NCBI GenBank assembly: GCA_030655775.1
Contig: JAUSPI010000246.1
Location: forward strand, 1 to 34,142
Direction of reading: 5' to 3'
DNA length: 34,142 nt
From: Syntrophales bacterium
GTDB taxonomy: Bacteria > Desulfobacterota > Syntrophia > Syntrophales > JADFWA01
The notes beneath the pieces were generated by a model. It did not search any database. It was not told where the DNA came from and saw only the letters and a program-made list of their open reading frames with translations. This document shows positions 9,480-17,607 of this stretch, piece by piece (positions within the stretch are counted from its first letter, which is position 1; every line of letters starts with the position of its first letter). Both the position numbers and the translations under genes were made by a program.

Positions 9480-11234
9480 TCAGTATGTACGTTCTACCGG
9501 TTTCCATTTGGTGATCGTTACCGGTTTGTAACTAAGTTTTGGCCCACCTTTCGTATAGGTTATCAGTGTATGTTGGAGCCAGTTTTCATCGTCACGCACC
9601 GGAAAATCAGTCCGGGCATGTCCCCCACGGGATTCCTTACGGGCCAGCGCCGCCGAAACCAATCCTTCAGCCAGATCGAGGAGGTTTTCTGTCTCAAGGG
9701 CATTGATCATATTGTTATTGTACACATGACCACTGTCCTGAATATAGATGTCAGCAAATCGTTTCTTTAGTTCTCTGATTTTTTCCAGCCCTTCACTTAG
9801 GCCTTCTCCGGTACGGTAGACCCCTACATATTTGTCCATTGCTCTCCTGAGTTCCATCTTGATATCGTAAAGATTTTCTTTACCTTTCTTCTGCAGGAGA
9901 TCAACAAAGAGGCGTTTGTATTCCGCATCAACTTTATCCGACGGCATATCTGCCAGTGGCGGGTTTGTGTCGAGATATTTTATTATCTCCTGGCCGGTAA
10001 ACTTTCCCCAGAGAATGCACTCGATCGTGGAGTTACAACCGAGGCGGTTAGCGCCGTGGAGAGAATAGCAGGCGCATTCTCCTGCTGCCCAGACACCCTT
10101 CATAGCGGTTGCACCGTTAATGTCTGCCTCGATTCCTCCCATGGAGTAATGGGCAACGGGACGGACCGGAATCGGTTTTTCGATAGGATCGAGTCCGATA
10201 TAATCAATACAGACCTCCCTGATTAACGGCAGGACATTATTGATCTTGTCTGCTCCCAAGTGGGTAAGATCCAAATGGAGATAATCCAACCCTCCGGGCC
10301 CCTTAAAGCCTCGACCTTCTAAAATCTCGGTTATCATAGATCGGGAGACGAGATCGCGGGGTGCCAGCTCCATCTTTTCCGGGGCATATTTATCCATAAA
10401 CCTGTCACCATTTGAGTTTCTCAGATACCCTCCTTCACCACGACACGCTTCGGTCATAAGGATACCGTTAGGGACGAGGCCGGTGGGGTGAAACTGGAGA
10501 AATTCCGAATCTTCAAGGTGCAACCCGGCCCGATATGCTGCCACATGTCCATCCCCGGTGACGGTCTGGGAATAGGTGGTGAAACCGTAAAGGTTTCCAA
10601 TACCACCGGTAGCAATGAGCATCGCCTTGGCACGCATGACATAGAATGTTCCGGTACACATGTCTATGGCCGTAACGCCGCAAAATTCGCCATTCTTACC
10701 TGTCAAGATAGAGGTGACAAAGTATTCATCGTACCGGCAGAAGTTTTTATACTTCATCAGGGTGTCATAAAGGGTCGATATCTCAAAGTAACCGGTCTTG
10801 TCTGCGGCCATCACGGCTCGAGGATAGCTGTGTCCTCCGAAGGGACGCTGTTTGACCCTGCCATCCTCGGTTCGTGACCAGGGCATTCCCCAGTGGTCCA
10901 TCTGCAAGATCTCTTTGGGGGCGTTTTCCACAAAGTGGTATACCACATCCTGGTCTGCCAGGAAGTCTGAGCCCTTGACGGTGTCCCATGCATGAACATC
11001 AAAGTTGTCACCCTGATCCTCTCGCATAACTGCTGCCGAACCACCTTCGGCACATACCGAGTGGGGACGCTGGAGCTGAACCTTGGAGAGAAGGCCCATA
11101 TTTACCGAGTCCTTAGTTTTCCGGGCAATCTCCAGCGCTGCCCGAAACCCGGCCAGCCCTGTACCAAAGATCAAGACGTCATGCGTAACCACTTCTGTCT
11201 TATTAGTGTATCCCAAATTTACCATATCTTCCAT
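9480..11234 (-). CDS. sdhA: Succinate dehydrogenase/fumarate reductase flavoprotein subunit
   Basis: Catalytic FAD subunit that interconverts succinate and fumarate. Length 584 residues. Visible motifs: dinucleotide-binding GTGLAGFRAALE near residue 25, QRPHSVCAEGGSAA whose histidine is the covalent FAD attachment site, FLQFHPTG, ACRGEGGYLRN, PRDLVSRS, and PVAHYSMGGI with GANRLGCNST. These are complete for a functional enzyme. It heads the sdhACDB group, separated from fumarase beta by a 264-bp gap that contains palindromes, so it may have its own promoter. Oxidation of succinate with menaquinone is uphill, which is the step that limits syntrophic propionate oxidizers. Confidence 0.98.
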   Translation of the reverse strand: MEDMVNLGYTNKTEVVTHDVLIFGTGLAGFRAALEIARKTKDSVNMGLLSKVQLQRPHSVCAEGGSAAVMREDQGDNFDVHAWDTVKGSDFLADQDVVYHFVENAPKEILQMDHWGMPWSRTEDGRVKQRPFGGHSYPRAVMAADKTGYFEISTLYDTLMKYKNFCRYDEYFVTSILTGKNGEFCGVTAIDMCTGTFYVMRAKAMLIATGGIGNLYGFTTYSQTVTGDGHVAAYRAGLHLEDSEFLQFHPTGLVPNGILMTEACRGEGGYLRNSNGDRFMDKYAPEKMELAPRDLVSRSMITEILEGRGFKGPGGLDYLHLDLTHLGADKINNVLPLIREVCIDYIGLDPIEKPIPVRPVAHYSMGGIEADINGATAMKGVWAAGECACYSLHGANRLGCNSTIECILWGKFTGQEIIKYLDTNPPLADMPSDKVDAEYKRLFVDLLQKKGKENLYDIKMELRRAMDKYVGVYRTGEGLSEGLEKIRELKKRFADIYIQDSGHVYNNNMINALETENLLDLAEGLVSAALARKESRGGHARTDFPVRDDENWLQHTLITYTKGGPKLSYKPVTITKWKPVERTY

Positions 11235-11321
11235 CCCCTCATTAAGATTATAAAGAAGTTTTAATAAATCTTTCTTTATTCGTTAAGCACTGAGCAAAAA
11301 ATGGAAAAACAATCTATCTAA

Positions 11322-11333
11322 TGGAACGTTCCA
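11322..11333. promoter_or_regulatory. 12-bp perfect palindrome, possible operator
   Basis: TGGAACGTTCCA is a perfect palindrome located 88 bp upstream of the sdhA start, and a weaker relative, TGAAACGTTCTA, lies at 11474-11485. They share the AACGTT core. This is the only notable structure in the 264-bp fumarase-sdhA gap. Regulator unknown. Confidence 0.4.
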
Positions 11334-11498
11334 CAGGTAAACTTTTATGAGCTTGCAATGGATAAATTTACTGTATGGACAATGAGATGACTTAAAACCA
11401 CACAATACAAATAGAGCAGTGTAGATTGCTTCATTACCCTCCGTAATTGCAAATGCCGTTGTGAAGCCTTGACTGAAACGTTCTATTAGTTAGTTGAT

Positions 11499-12056
11499 TT
11501 ACTCTTTCCTGTATTTTTTAGCTCCTTCAACGTAAAGATCTCCTCCCCTGACATCATTAACCACCACTACCGGAAAATCTTCTACCTCCAATTTCCGGAT
11601 GGCTTCGGGTCCGAGTTCTTCATAGGCAACAATCTCTGCCTTCTTTATGCTTTTGGCAATGAGAGCCCCTGCTCCTCCGGTAGCGCCGAAGTATACTGTC
11701 TTATGTTTTTTCATAGCTTCGATAACTTCCGGGGCACGGTTTCCCTTTCCAATCATTCCTTTCAGCCCCAACTCCATAAGCCTGTAGGCATAGGCATCCA
11801 TGCGGTAACTGGTTGTGGGACCGGCGGAACCGATTGCCTGTCCGGGTTTGGCGGGCGCTGGCCCAACATAGTAGATTATCTGACCTTTGATATCTATAGG
11901 CAGTTCCTTACCCTCATCGAGCAAATCTACTAACCTCTTATGGGCGGCATCCCTTCCGGTGTAGATGGTACCACTCAAGAATACCTTATCCCCAATGTTT
12001 AACTTTTCCACATCTTCATCAGAAAGTGGGGTAGTCAATTTTATCTGTTCTGACAT
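11499..12056 (-). CDS. Class I fumarase, beta (C-terminal) subunit
   Basis: The C-terminal domain of iron-sulfur fumarase as a separate 185-residue polypeptide. Motifs of the family are visible: LSGTIYTGRDAAHKR, YVGPAPAKPGQAIGSAGPTT with SYRMD, GMIGKG, and YFGATGGAGALIAK. With the alpha subunit it hydrates fumarate to malate. It is encoded downstream of the alpha gene, 147 bp away, an unusually wide gap for two parts of one enzyme; that gap shows no clear gene or terminator. L(+)-tartrate dehydratase has the same organisation, but the succinate and malate genes around it favour fumarase. Confidence 0.93.
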   Translation of the reverse strand: MSEQIKLTTPLSDEDVEKLNIGDKVFLSGTIYTGRDAAHKRLVDLLDEGKELPIDIKGQIIYYVGPAPAKPGQAIGSAGPTTSYRMDAYAYRLMELGLKGMIGKGNRAPEVIEAMKKHKTVYFGATGGAGALIAKSIKKAEIVAYEELGPEAIRKLEVEDFPVVVVNDVRGGDLYVEGAKKYRKE

Positions 12057-12203
12057 TTTTCCCTCCAGCGTTAGTACTTCCCTGAGCTACAAATAGGAAG
12101 TGTTTTTAGCGCACCATCGCTCAAGTATTCACACCCATGATGTAACCAAATGTCATGCTAAAGAACACTGTCCTATGTAATATAGGGCTTGTGTGAGTAA
12201 TCG

Positions 12204-13046
12204 TTAAATAACTGCCTCTTTATGTCTTGCCGCATGGCACTGGACATTGACCGCACACGGTAAGCTGGCAATGTGGCATGGTTCCATTTCGAATAGTACA
12301 TCGAGGGAGGTTGTATTTCCTCCGTATCCCATCGGACCAATTCCCAGCTTGTTAATTCTTTCCAAAACTTCCTTTTCTGCCGCTGCCAGCTCTGGATCGG
12401 GATTCCGCTCTCCTATCTTTCTGAGCAATGCCTTTTTGGCTAAAAATGCCGAGCGTTCAAATGTTCCACCCACACCTATACCGATCACCGTGGGAGGACA
12501 GGGATTGGAACCGGCTTCTGACAATCTTTGCACTACAAAATCCTTCACACCTTCGATACCAACAGCGGGAGTGAGCATGGTTACCCTGCTCATGTTTTCA
12601 CTGCCTCCACCTTTAGGGGCGATGGTAATTTTCATCTTGTCTCCCGGGACGATCTCGGTATGAATAATGGCAGGGGTATTGTCTCCGGTATTCTTTCGTG
12701 TAAATGGATGACAGGCCGATTTTCTCAGGAAACCATCGGCGTATCCCTGTCTGACCCCTTCGTTAACGGCCTCTTTGAAATCACCGCCCACGATGTGGAC
12801 TTCCTGTCCCAGTTCAATAAAAAGGACGGCAAGACCGCAGTCCTGACAGATGGGGACCAGTTCTTCCCGGGCAATCTGTGAATTCTCCTTCAGCTCTTTT
12901 ATGACCTCCACGGCTACAGGGGATTCATCCGTTTCGATTGCCTTATCAAACGCGGCCTCGACATCATCTCCCAGATTACAGCCGGCGTCAATACAGAGGT
13001 CTCGTATGACCTTAATAATCTCATCGCAAGAAATCTCTCTCATCAC
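12204..13046 (-). CDS. Class I fumarase, alpha (N-terminal) subunit
   Basis: The [4Fe-4S] catalytic domain of two-subunit, oxygen-sensitive fumarase, 280 residues. The three cluster cysteines are evident in ICQDCGLAVLF, RKSACHPFTRKNTGDNTP and GSNPCPPTVIGIGVGG. Length is typical. It lies between malic enzyme (upstream) and fumarase beta (downstream), consistent with the fumarate to malate to pyruvate sequence. The use of iron-sulfur fumarase fits an anaerobe. Confidence 0.95.
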   Translation of the reverse strand: MMREISCDEIIKVIRDLCIDAGCNLGDDVEAAFDKAIETDESPVAVEVIKELKENSQIAREELVPICQDCGLAVLFIELGQEVHIVGGDFKEAVNEGVRQGYADGFLRKSACHPFTRKNTGDNTPAIIHTEIVPGDKMKITIAPKGGGSENMSRVTMLTPAVGIEGVKDFVVQRLSEAGSNPCPPTVIGIGVGGTFERSAFLAKKALLRKIGERNPDPELAAAEKEVLERINKLGIGPMGYGGNTTSLDVLFEMEPCHIASLPCAVNVQCHAARHKEAVI

Positions 13047-13075
13047 CTTGCTCCTTTTAATTTTACAACATTACC

Positions 13076-13109
13076 TTCAGGGGGGATGGACATGAGTCCA
13101 TCCCCTGAA
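13076..13109 (-). other. Hairpin between malic enzyme and fumarase genes
   Basis: TTCAGGGG-GGATGGAC and GTCCATCC-CCTGAA pair over about 15 bp with one bulged G. There is no T run, so it is more likely an mRNA stabilising or processing structure (or a REP) than a terminator. Confidence 0.6.
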
Positions 13110-13124
13110 AGCTTGGACCAACTA

Positions 13125-14582
13125 TTAACTGCTCAGTACCGCGTCAACAGCTCTCTTAAGTGCACCTTCCAGCATTTCGATAGGAGGCTGTTTAATAAAC
13201 CCTGCCTCCATCAAGCTACTATAGAGGGCAGTTGATTCTTTGATGTCATCTTCTGTTTTCTTGAATACTTCTTCCGCAGTCATTTGTACTCTGGCGACGC
13301 CGTCTTCTATTGCCTGCATGGCTACATCGGCTGCTTCCTGTGGAAAGACTTCCAGTTCGCTCATCAGAGGAGAGATTTTCTCCGGATGGATGCCTAACCT
13401 TTCGCCGGTTTTAGCTATGGACCTGGCGGCAGTAATGGCCATATTGTCCGTAACTTTGGATGCCCTGACAGTGAGAGCGCCTTTTAAAATTCCCGGGAAT
13501 CCGAGGGAGTTATTCACCTGGTTGGGGAAATCTCCTCTTCCCGTAGCAACGATATAGGCACCTGCTTCCTTCGCTTCATAGGGATAAATTTCCGGTACCG
13601 GGTTGGAACAGGCGAAGACTATCGATTTATCAGCCATGCCTTTTACCCACTCGCCTTTAACCACACCGGGTCCCGGTGTTGAGAGAGCAACAAGCAAGTC
13701 CGCACCTTTCATTGCGTCTACTATGTTGTCAACCTTCTTTTTGTTGGTGGATTCACAGATTTCCCATTTACGATAGAATCTTGTATCGGCCTTGATATCT
13801 TCGCGGCCAGTATGGAGACCACCCTTGGAGTCGCACATAACTATCCTTTCCGGATCTCCACCCGCTGCGACAATTAAACGACAACATGTAGTATTGGAGG
13901 CGCCGGCGCCCAGAAAAGCCATACTGATATCACCGATAGGTTTATCAACAAGTTTCAGGGCATTGATGAGACCGGCCAGGGTTACGCAGGCTGTTCCCTG
14001 CGCGTCATCATGCCACACGGGAATATCACAATCCTGCAGGTCATCCAGCACTTTAAAGCAGTTCGGCTGAGAAATATCTTCAAGGTTGACAGCGCCGAAA
14101 CTGGGTGTAAGCATCCTCACAAAATCGATGATCTTATCTGCATCGTGTTCTCCTTTTTCGTTATAACTATTGACACAGAGGGCGACCGCATCAATACCGG
14201 CCAGAGTCTTCATCAGGTATGCCTTTCCTTCCATGACACCGAGACCACCGGAAGGTGTACAGTCTCCATCACCCAGGACTCTGGTAGAATCACTAACAAC
14301 TGCAACAAAATTCCCCCTGTTTGTGATATCAAAGGAGGTACGATTGTCATCTCTGATGGAGGTCGAAATCTTGGATACTCCGGGCGTATAGTAGACGTTG
14401 TACCAGTTCCAGCCGTAAAATCCACACTTGGGGACGGTTACCATTTTACCGCCGTAGTATTTGTGTACATCGCCGGCCAGCTCTTTGAGGAACAGGGTCT
14501 GTCCTTTAGCAAGCTGTGCTTCCGTGAAATCCTTGGGAAATGCACCTCTGATATCGGTAAGTCCTAAATCTATTTTACTCAT
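13125..14582 (-). CDS. NAD(P)-dependent malic enzyme
   Basis: Oxidative decarboxylation of malate to pyruvate, 485 residues. Motifs: YYTPGVSKI, a FVAVVSDSTRVLGDGD segment (family VVSDGTAVLGLGD), VNLEDISQPNCF, PVWHDDAQGTACV with the metal-binding Asp pair, LGAGASNTTCCR nucleotide site, and GRGDFPNQVNNSLGFPGI. The C-terminal 70 residues after the conserved core are helical and acidic. The coenzyme site lacks an easily read NADP signature, so NAD versus NADP is open. Placed between epimerase and fumarase, it would provide the pyruvate branch of the pathway. Confidence 0.93.
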   Translation of the reverse strand: MSKIDLGLTDIRGAFPKDFTEAQLAKGQTLFLKELAGDVHKYYGGKMVTVPKCGFYGWNWYNVYYTPGVSKISTSIRDDNRTSFDITNRGNFVAVVSDSTRVLGDGDCTPSGGLGVMEGKAYLMKTLAGIDAVALCVNSYNEKGEHDADKIIDFVRMLTPSFGAVNLEDISQPNCFKVLDDLQDCDIPVWHDDAQGTACVTLAGLINALKLVDKPIGDISMAFLGAGASNTTCCRLIVAAGGDPERIVMCDSKGGLHTGREDIKADTRFYRKWEICESTNKKKVDNIVDAMKGADLLVALSTPGPGVVKGEWVKGMADKSIVFACSNPVPEIYPYEAKEAGAYIVATGRGDFPNQVNNSLGFPGILKGALTVRASKVTDNMAITAARSIAKTGERLGIHPEKISPLMSELEVFPQEAADVAMQAIEDGVARVQMTAEEVFKKTEDDIKESTALYSSLMEAGFIKQPPIEMLEGALKRAVDAVLSS

Positions 14583-14633
14583 AATTTACTCCTTTCTTAA
14601 ATGAAAAACGTTAATTTACTGATTAAAAGCATC

Positions 14634-15035
14634 TTACCTTTCGGTCAGCTCAATCATAACTCCGAAAGTCTCTTTCGGGTGAACAAAGGCAATTTTTGCG
14701 CCTCCGGCCCCTTTCCTTGGAGTTTCATCAATGAGACGAACACCTTTTTCTTTCAATTCTTTCAGCGCCTCTTCGATATTTTCAACCCGAAAGGCGAGAT
14801 GTTGCATCCCTTCACCCTTTTTCTCAATATACTTGGCTATTGGTCCGTCGGGTGAGGTAGATTCGAGAAGCTCTACTTCAGTATCCCCAACAGGAAGAAA
14901 AGCCACCTTAACGTTCTGCTCTTCAACTGTTTCAACTTCTTCCAATTTTAGTCCCAAGACACCCTCATACAATTTAAGGGCTTCTTCGATACTGTTCACC
15001 GCCACTCCGATATGATCTAATTTCAATATTTTCAT
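14634..15035 (-). CDS. mce: Methylmalonyl-CoA epimerase
   Basis: VOC-superfamily enzyme that interconverts (2R)- and (2S)-methylmalonyl-CoA, linking the carboxyltransferase product to the B12 mutase. The 133-residue protein shows the metal ligands His8 (LDHIGVAV), His79 (GMQHLAFRV) and Glu129 (GVMIELTE), and the [18 protein letters not shown] block typical of the family. GGAGG precedes the start. It sits between sucD and malic enzyme. Confidence 0.96.
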   Translation of the reverse strand: MKILKLDHIGVAVNSIEEALKLYEGVLGLKLEEVETVEEQNVKVAFLPVGDTEVELLESTSPDGPIAKYIEKKGEGMQHLAFRVENIEEALKELKEKGVRLIDETPRKGAGGAKIAFVHPKETFGVMIELTER

Positions 15036-15149
15036 ACAAATCCTCCTTTTCTTTCTGCCTCTGTTCTATTTAAAAACAGGGCTTATTTGAGCTTTTTTCT
15101 GTTTGCCTACCTTGCCAATTCACTAACATTCACAGTGGTTGTTCGGGCC

Positions 15150-15168
15150 GGAATATTTCTGATATTCC
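15150..15168. promoter_or_regulatory. 19-bp palindrome upstream of the epimerase gene
   Basis: GGAATAT and ATATTCC are perfect 7-bp arms around five bases. It lies in the 167-bp sucD-epimerase gap, 115 bp before the epimerase start. The lack of a T run argues against a terminator. It could be an operator for an internal promoter, but no clear -35/-10 pair was found. Confidence 0.35.
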
Positions 15169-15202
15169 CTGTCTTTTCAATTGAATGAGGAGTTGCACGT
15201 GT

Positions 15203-16090
15203 CTATTTGAGCAGCCCCCGTTCTTCGAGTATCTTTTTTACGGTTATCCCGATTTCGGCGGGGTTCGTTACTACCGCTATACCTGCTTCCGTCAGCGCCT
15301 TCATCTTTTCTGCGGCGGTTCCTTTCCCTCCGGCGATGATCGCACCGGCATGCCCCATTCTTCTGCCTGGGGGGGCAGTCTGACCGGCGATGAAGGCAAC
15401 AACCGGCTTTGTCATGTAGTCTTTGACGTACTGAGCGGCTTCTTCCTCCGCGGTTCCACCGATCTCACCGATAAGAACGACAAGATCCGTCTGGGGATCT
15501 TTTTCGTACAACTCCAGAAGATCTATAAAACCGGAACCTACGATAGGATCACCACCAATGCCGATGGAGGTTGATTGCCCGATTCCCAGAGCGGTTAGCT
15601 GATCAATTGCCTCATAGGTCAGTGTTCCGCTTCGAGATATAACCCCCACATTACCTTTTTTGTGGATAAAATTAGGCATGAAACCGATTTTCCCCACACC
15701 GGGTGTTGTAATACCGGGGCAATTAGGTCCAATAAGATAAGCTCCGGAACCCTTCATCACCTTTTTTACCTTGACCATTTCCAGGACGGGAACGCCCTCC
15801 GTTACGGCTACAACAAATTTAATTCCTGCTTCGATGGCCTCCAGGATGGCATCGGGAGTAAAGGCAGCAGGAACATATATTCCTGCGACGTTAGCCCCTT
15901 GTTCTGATACAGCTTCACTTACACTATTATAGACAGGGATTCCATCAACATCCATCCCTCCTTTACCGGGAGTTACACCGGCCACTACGTTGGTTCCAAA
16001 CTCTACTGCTACACGGGTATGGAAGGTTCCTTCGCCTCCCGTGATACCCTGAATTACTACCCGACTATTTTCATCTAATAGAATGCTCAC
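15203..16090 (-). CDS. sucD: Succinyl-CoA synthetase, alpha subunit
   Basis: ADP/GDP-forming ligase subunit that binds CoA and carries the phosphohistidine, making ATP from succinyl-CoA. The 295-residue protein contains [49 protein letters not shown] and [13 protein letters not shown] with the active His247. It is complete and lies 16 bp after sucC. In propionate oxidation this is the substrate-level phosphorylation step. Confidence 0.98.
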   Translation of the reverse strand: MSILLDENSRVVIQGITGGEGTFHTRVAVEFGTNVVAGVTPGKGGMDVDGIPVYNSVSEAVSEQGANVAGIYVPAAFTPDAILEAIEAGIKFVVAVTEGVPVLEMVKVKKVMKGSGAYLIGPNCPGITTPGVGKIGFMPNFIHKKGNVGVISRSGTLTYEAIDQLTALGIGQSTSIGIGGDPIVGSGFIDLLELYEKDPQTDLVVLIGEIGGTAEEEAAQYVKDYMTKPVVAFIAGQTAPPGRRMGHAGAIIAGGKGTAAEKMKALTEAGIAVVTNPAEIGITVKKILEERGLLK

Positions 16091-16106
16091 TGTTTTACCT
16101 CTCTCT

Positions 16107-17279
16107 CTAAGATTGTTGCTTTGCTATATTTACCGCTTTTTCGGCTGCTTCATAGAGACCATCAGCTACTTCAAATTTTACAGATGATTCGTTGAGAATT
16201 TTCTTGCCTTCTTCTTCATTGGTACCATGAAGTCTTATCACCATAGGAATTGTTAAGTCCAAATTACTTACTGCTTGAACGATTCCATTTGCCAGGCGAT
16301 CACACCTGAGGATTCCCCCGAAGATGTTAACGAGTATGACTTTAACATTTTTGTCTGAAGTGAGGATCTTGAATGCGTTTTCTACCTGTTCAGGCGTGGC
16401 TCCACCTCCTACGTCGAGGAAGTTGGCCGGCTCACCACCCGCCAGTTTTATGAGATCCATGGTGGTCATGGCAAGTCCTGCGCCATTGACCATGCAGCCT
16501 ACGTTTCCATCAAGTTTTATATAGTTTACTCCCAACTTTTTTGCCTCTACTTCAAGGGGATCTTCTTCGTCAACGTCATACAGTTCCTTGATTTCCGGAT
16601 GACGAAACAGACCATCATCATCAAAATTTATCTTGGCGTCCAAAGCTACAAGTTGATCATCCTCGGTAATGACAAGAGGGTTGATCTCCACTAACGAAGC
16701 ATCCTTTTCAATCATCAGGCGGTACAGGCTTGCTACGATTTTGGAGCACTGGCCAATAAGGGGTTTATCCAGGCCAAGACCGTAGGCGATTTTCCTTCCC
16801 TGGTATCCACTGAAACTTCCGGCGGGATGGGCAACCACTTTTATGATCTTTTCGGGGGTCGCTGCCGCTACTTCCTCAATAGACATTCCACCTTCCTGAG
16901 AAGCCATAACTACAGGCGCTTCCGTATCTCGAGACCGATCGACTACTATTCCCAGGTAGAGCTCCTTTTTAATCTTTCCGGCCTTTTCTACCAGGACATT
17001 TTTTACTTTTTTGCCCTCCGGACCAGTCTGTGGGGTTACCAGTTGCATGCCGATAATTTCTCTTGCTGCCGCTTCTGCTTCATCGGGAGAGGAAACCAGC
17101 TTTATTCCTCCTCCTTTTCCTCTTCCACCGGCATGGATCTGGGCTTTGACAACCACCTTCCCGCCAATTTCGGAAGCAATTTTTCTGGCCTCTTCAGGGG
17201 TACTTGCTACCCTTCCTTCAGGAACCGGGATTCCATACTCCCTCAAGATCTCCTTCGCTTGATACTCATGAATATTCAT
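16107..17279 (-). CDS. sucC: Succinyl-CoA synthetase, beta subunit
   Basis: Nucleotide-binding ATP-grasp subunit of succinyl-CoA synthetase, 390 residues. It starts [20 protein letters not shown], has [36 protein letters not shown] and the C-terminal [12 protein letters not shown] and [11 protein letters not shown] blocks. First gene of the long minus-strand metabolic cluster; its start faces the mutase operon across a 328-bp divergent region. Confidence 0.98.
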   Translation of the reverse strand: MNIHEYQAKEILREYGIPVPEGRVASTPEEARKIASEIGGKVVVKAQIHAGGRGKGGGIKLVSSPDEAEAAAREIIGMQLVTPQTGPEGKKVKNVLVEKAGKIKKELYLGIVVDRSRDTEAPVVMASQEGGMSIEEVAAATPEKIIKVVAHPAGSFSGYQGRKIAYGLGLDKPLIGQCSKIVASLYRLMIEKDASLVEINPLVITEDDQLVALDAKINFDDDGLFRHPEIKELYDVDEEDPLEVEAKKLGVNYIKLDGNVGCMVNGAGLAMTTMDLIKLAGGEPANFLDVGGGATPEQVENAFKILTSDKNVKVILVNIFGGILRCDRLANGIVQAVSNLDLTIPMVIRLHGTNEEEGKKILNESSVKFEVADGLYEAAEKAVNIAKQQS

Positions 17280-17344
17280 ATTCTGTTTCCTTCCTTAAAA
17301 CTTTTTGTAGGATGAACTATTACTGCTCACCGTCGCCTAACATA

Positions 17345-17362
17345 ACAACATAGTTGTGTCAA
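17345..17362 (-). promoter_or_regulatory. Possible -35 box and palindrome upstream of sucC
   Basis: On the minus strand a perfect TTGACA (17357-17362) is 78 bp from the sucC start. It overlaps by one base a small palindrome, ACAAC-ATA-GTTGT (17345-17357). The matching -10 at optimal distance is poor, so this is only a candidate. The 17280-17607 interval holds no gene and should contain promoters for both divergent operons. Confidence 0.4.
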
Positions 17363-17505
17363 TATTTTTTTTAAATTTTGACTCTCTACATAAGGGGAAG
17401 TTTTAGAAAAAAAATGATATTTTGAGAACATAGGATATGTGGCCTTGTTAAATGGTGGCGTGCTCCTAATTTCTATGTGCTCAGACAGTTTGGGACACTA
17501 AATGC

Positions 17506-17534
17506 TTGACACGTTATCAACTCTTTGCTATAGG
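17506..17534 (+). promoter_or_regulatory. Strong sigma70 promoter of the mutase operon
   Basis: TTGACA (17506-17511), a 17-base spacer and TATAGG (17529-17534), with a TG one base before the -10 (extended -10). The start point would be near 17541, giving a leader of about 67 nt with AAGGAGGT just before the mutase ATG. Confidence 0.8.
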
Positions 17535-17607
17535 GACGGAAGATTTTCAATAATCAATGGAACAGGGGATTGTCACAAGGAAACAACTTTTTAAAAGGAG
17601 GTAGACA

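Noticed and set aside
10454-11053. Minus- and plus-strand frames overlapping sdhA
   Set aside because: Shadows of sdhA in other frames; the sdhA motifs are complete and uninterrupted.
17541-17607. Cobalamin riboswitch before the mutase operon
   Set aside because: The leader is only about 67 nt and lacks the B12-box, so there is no room for the element.
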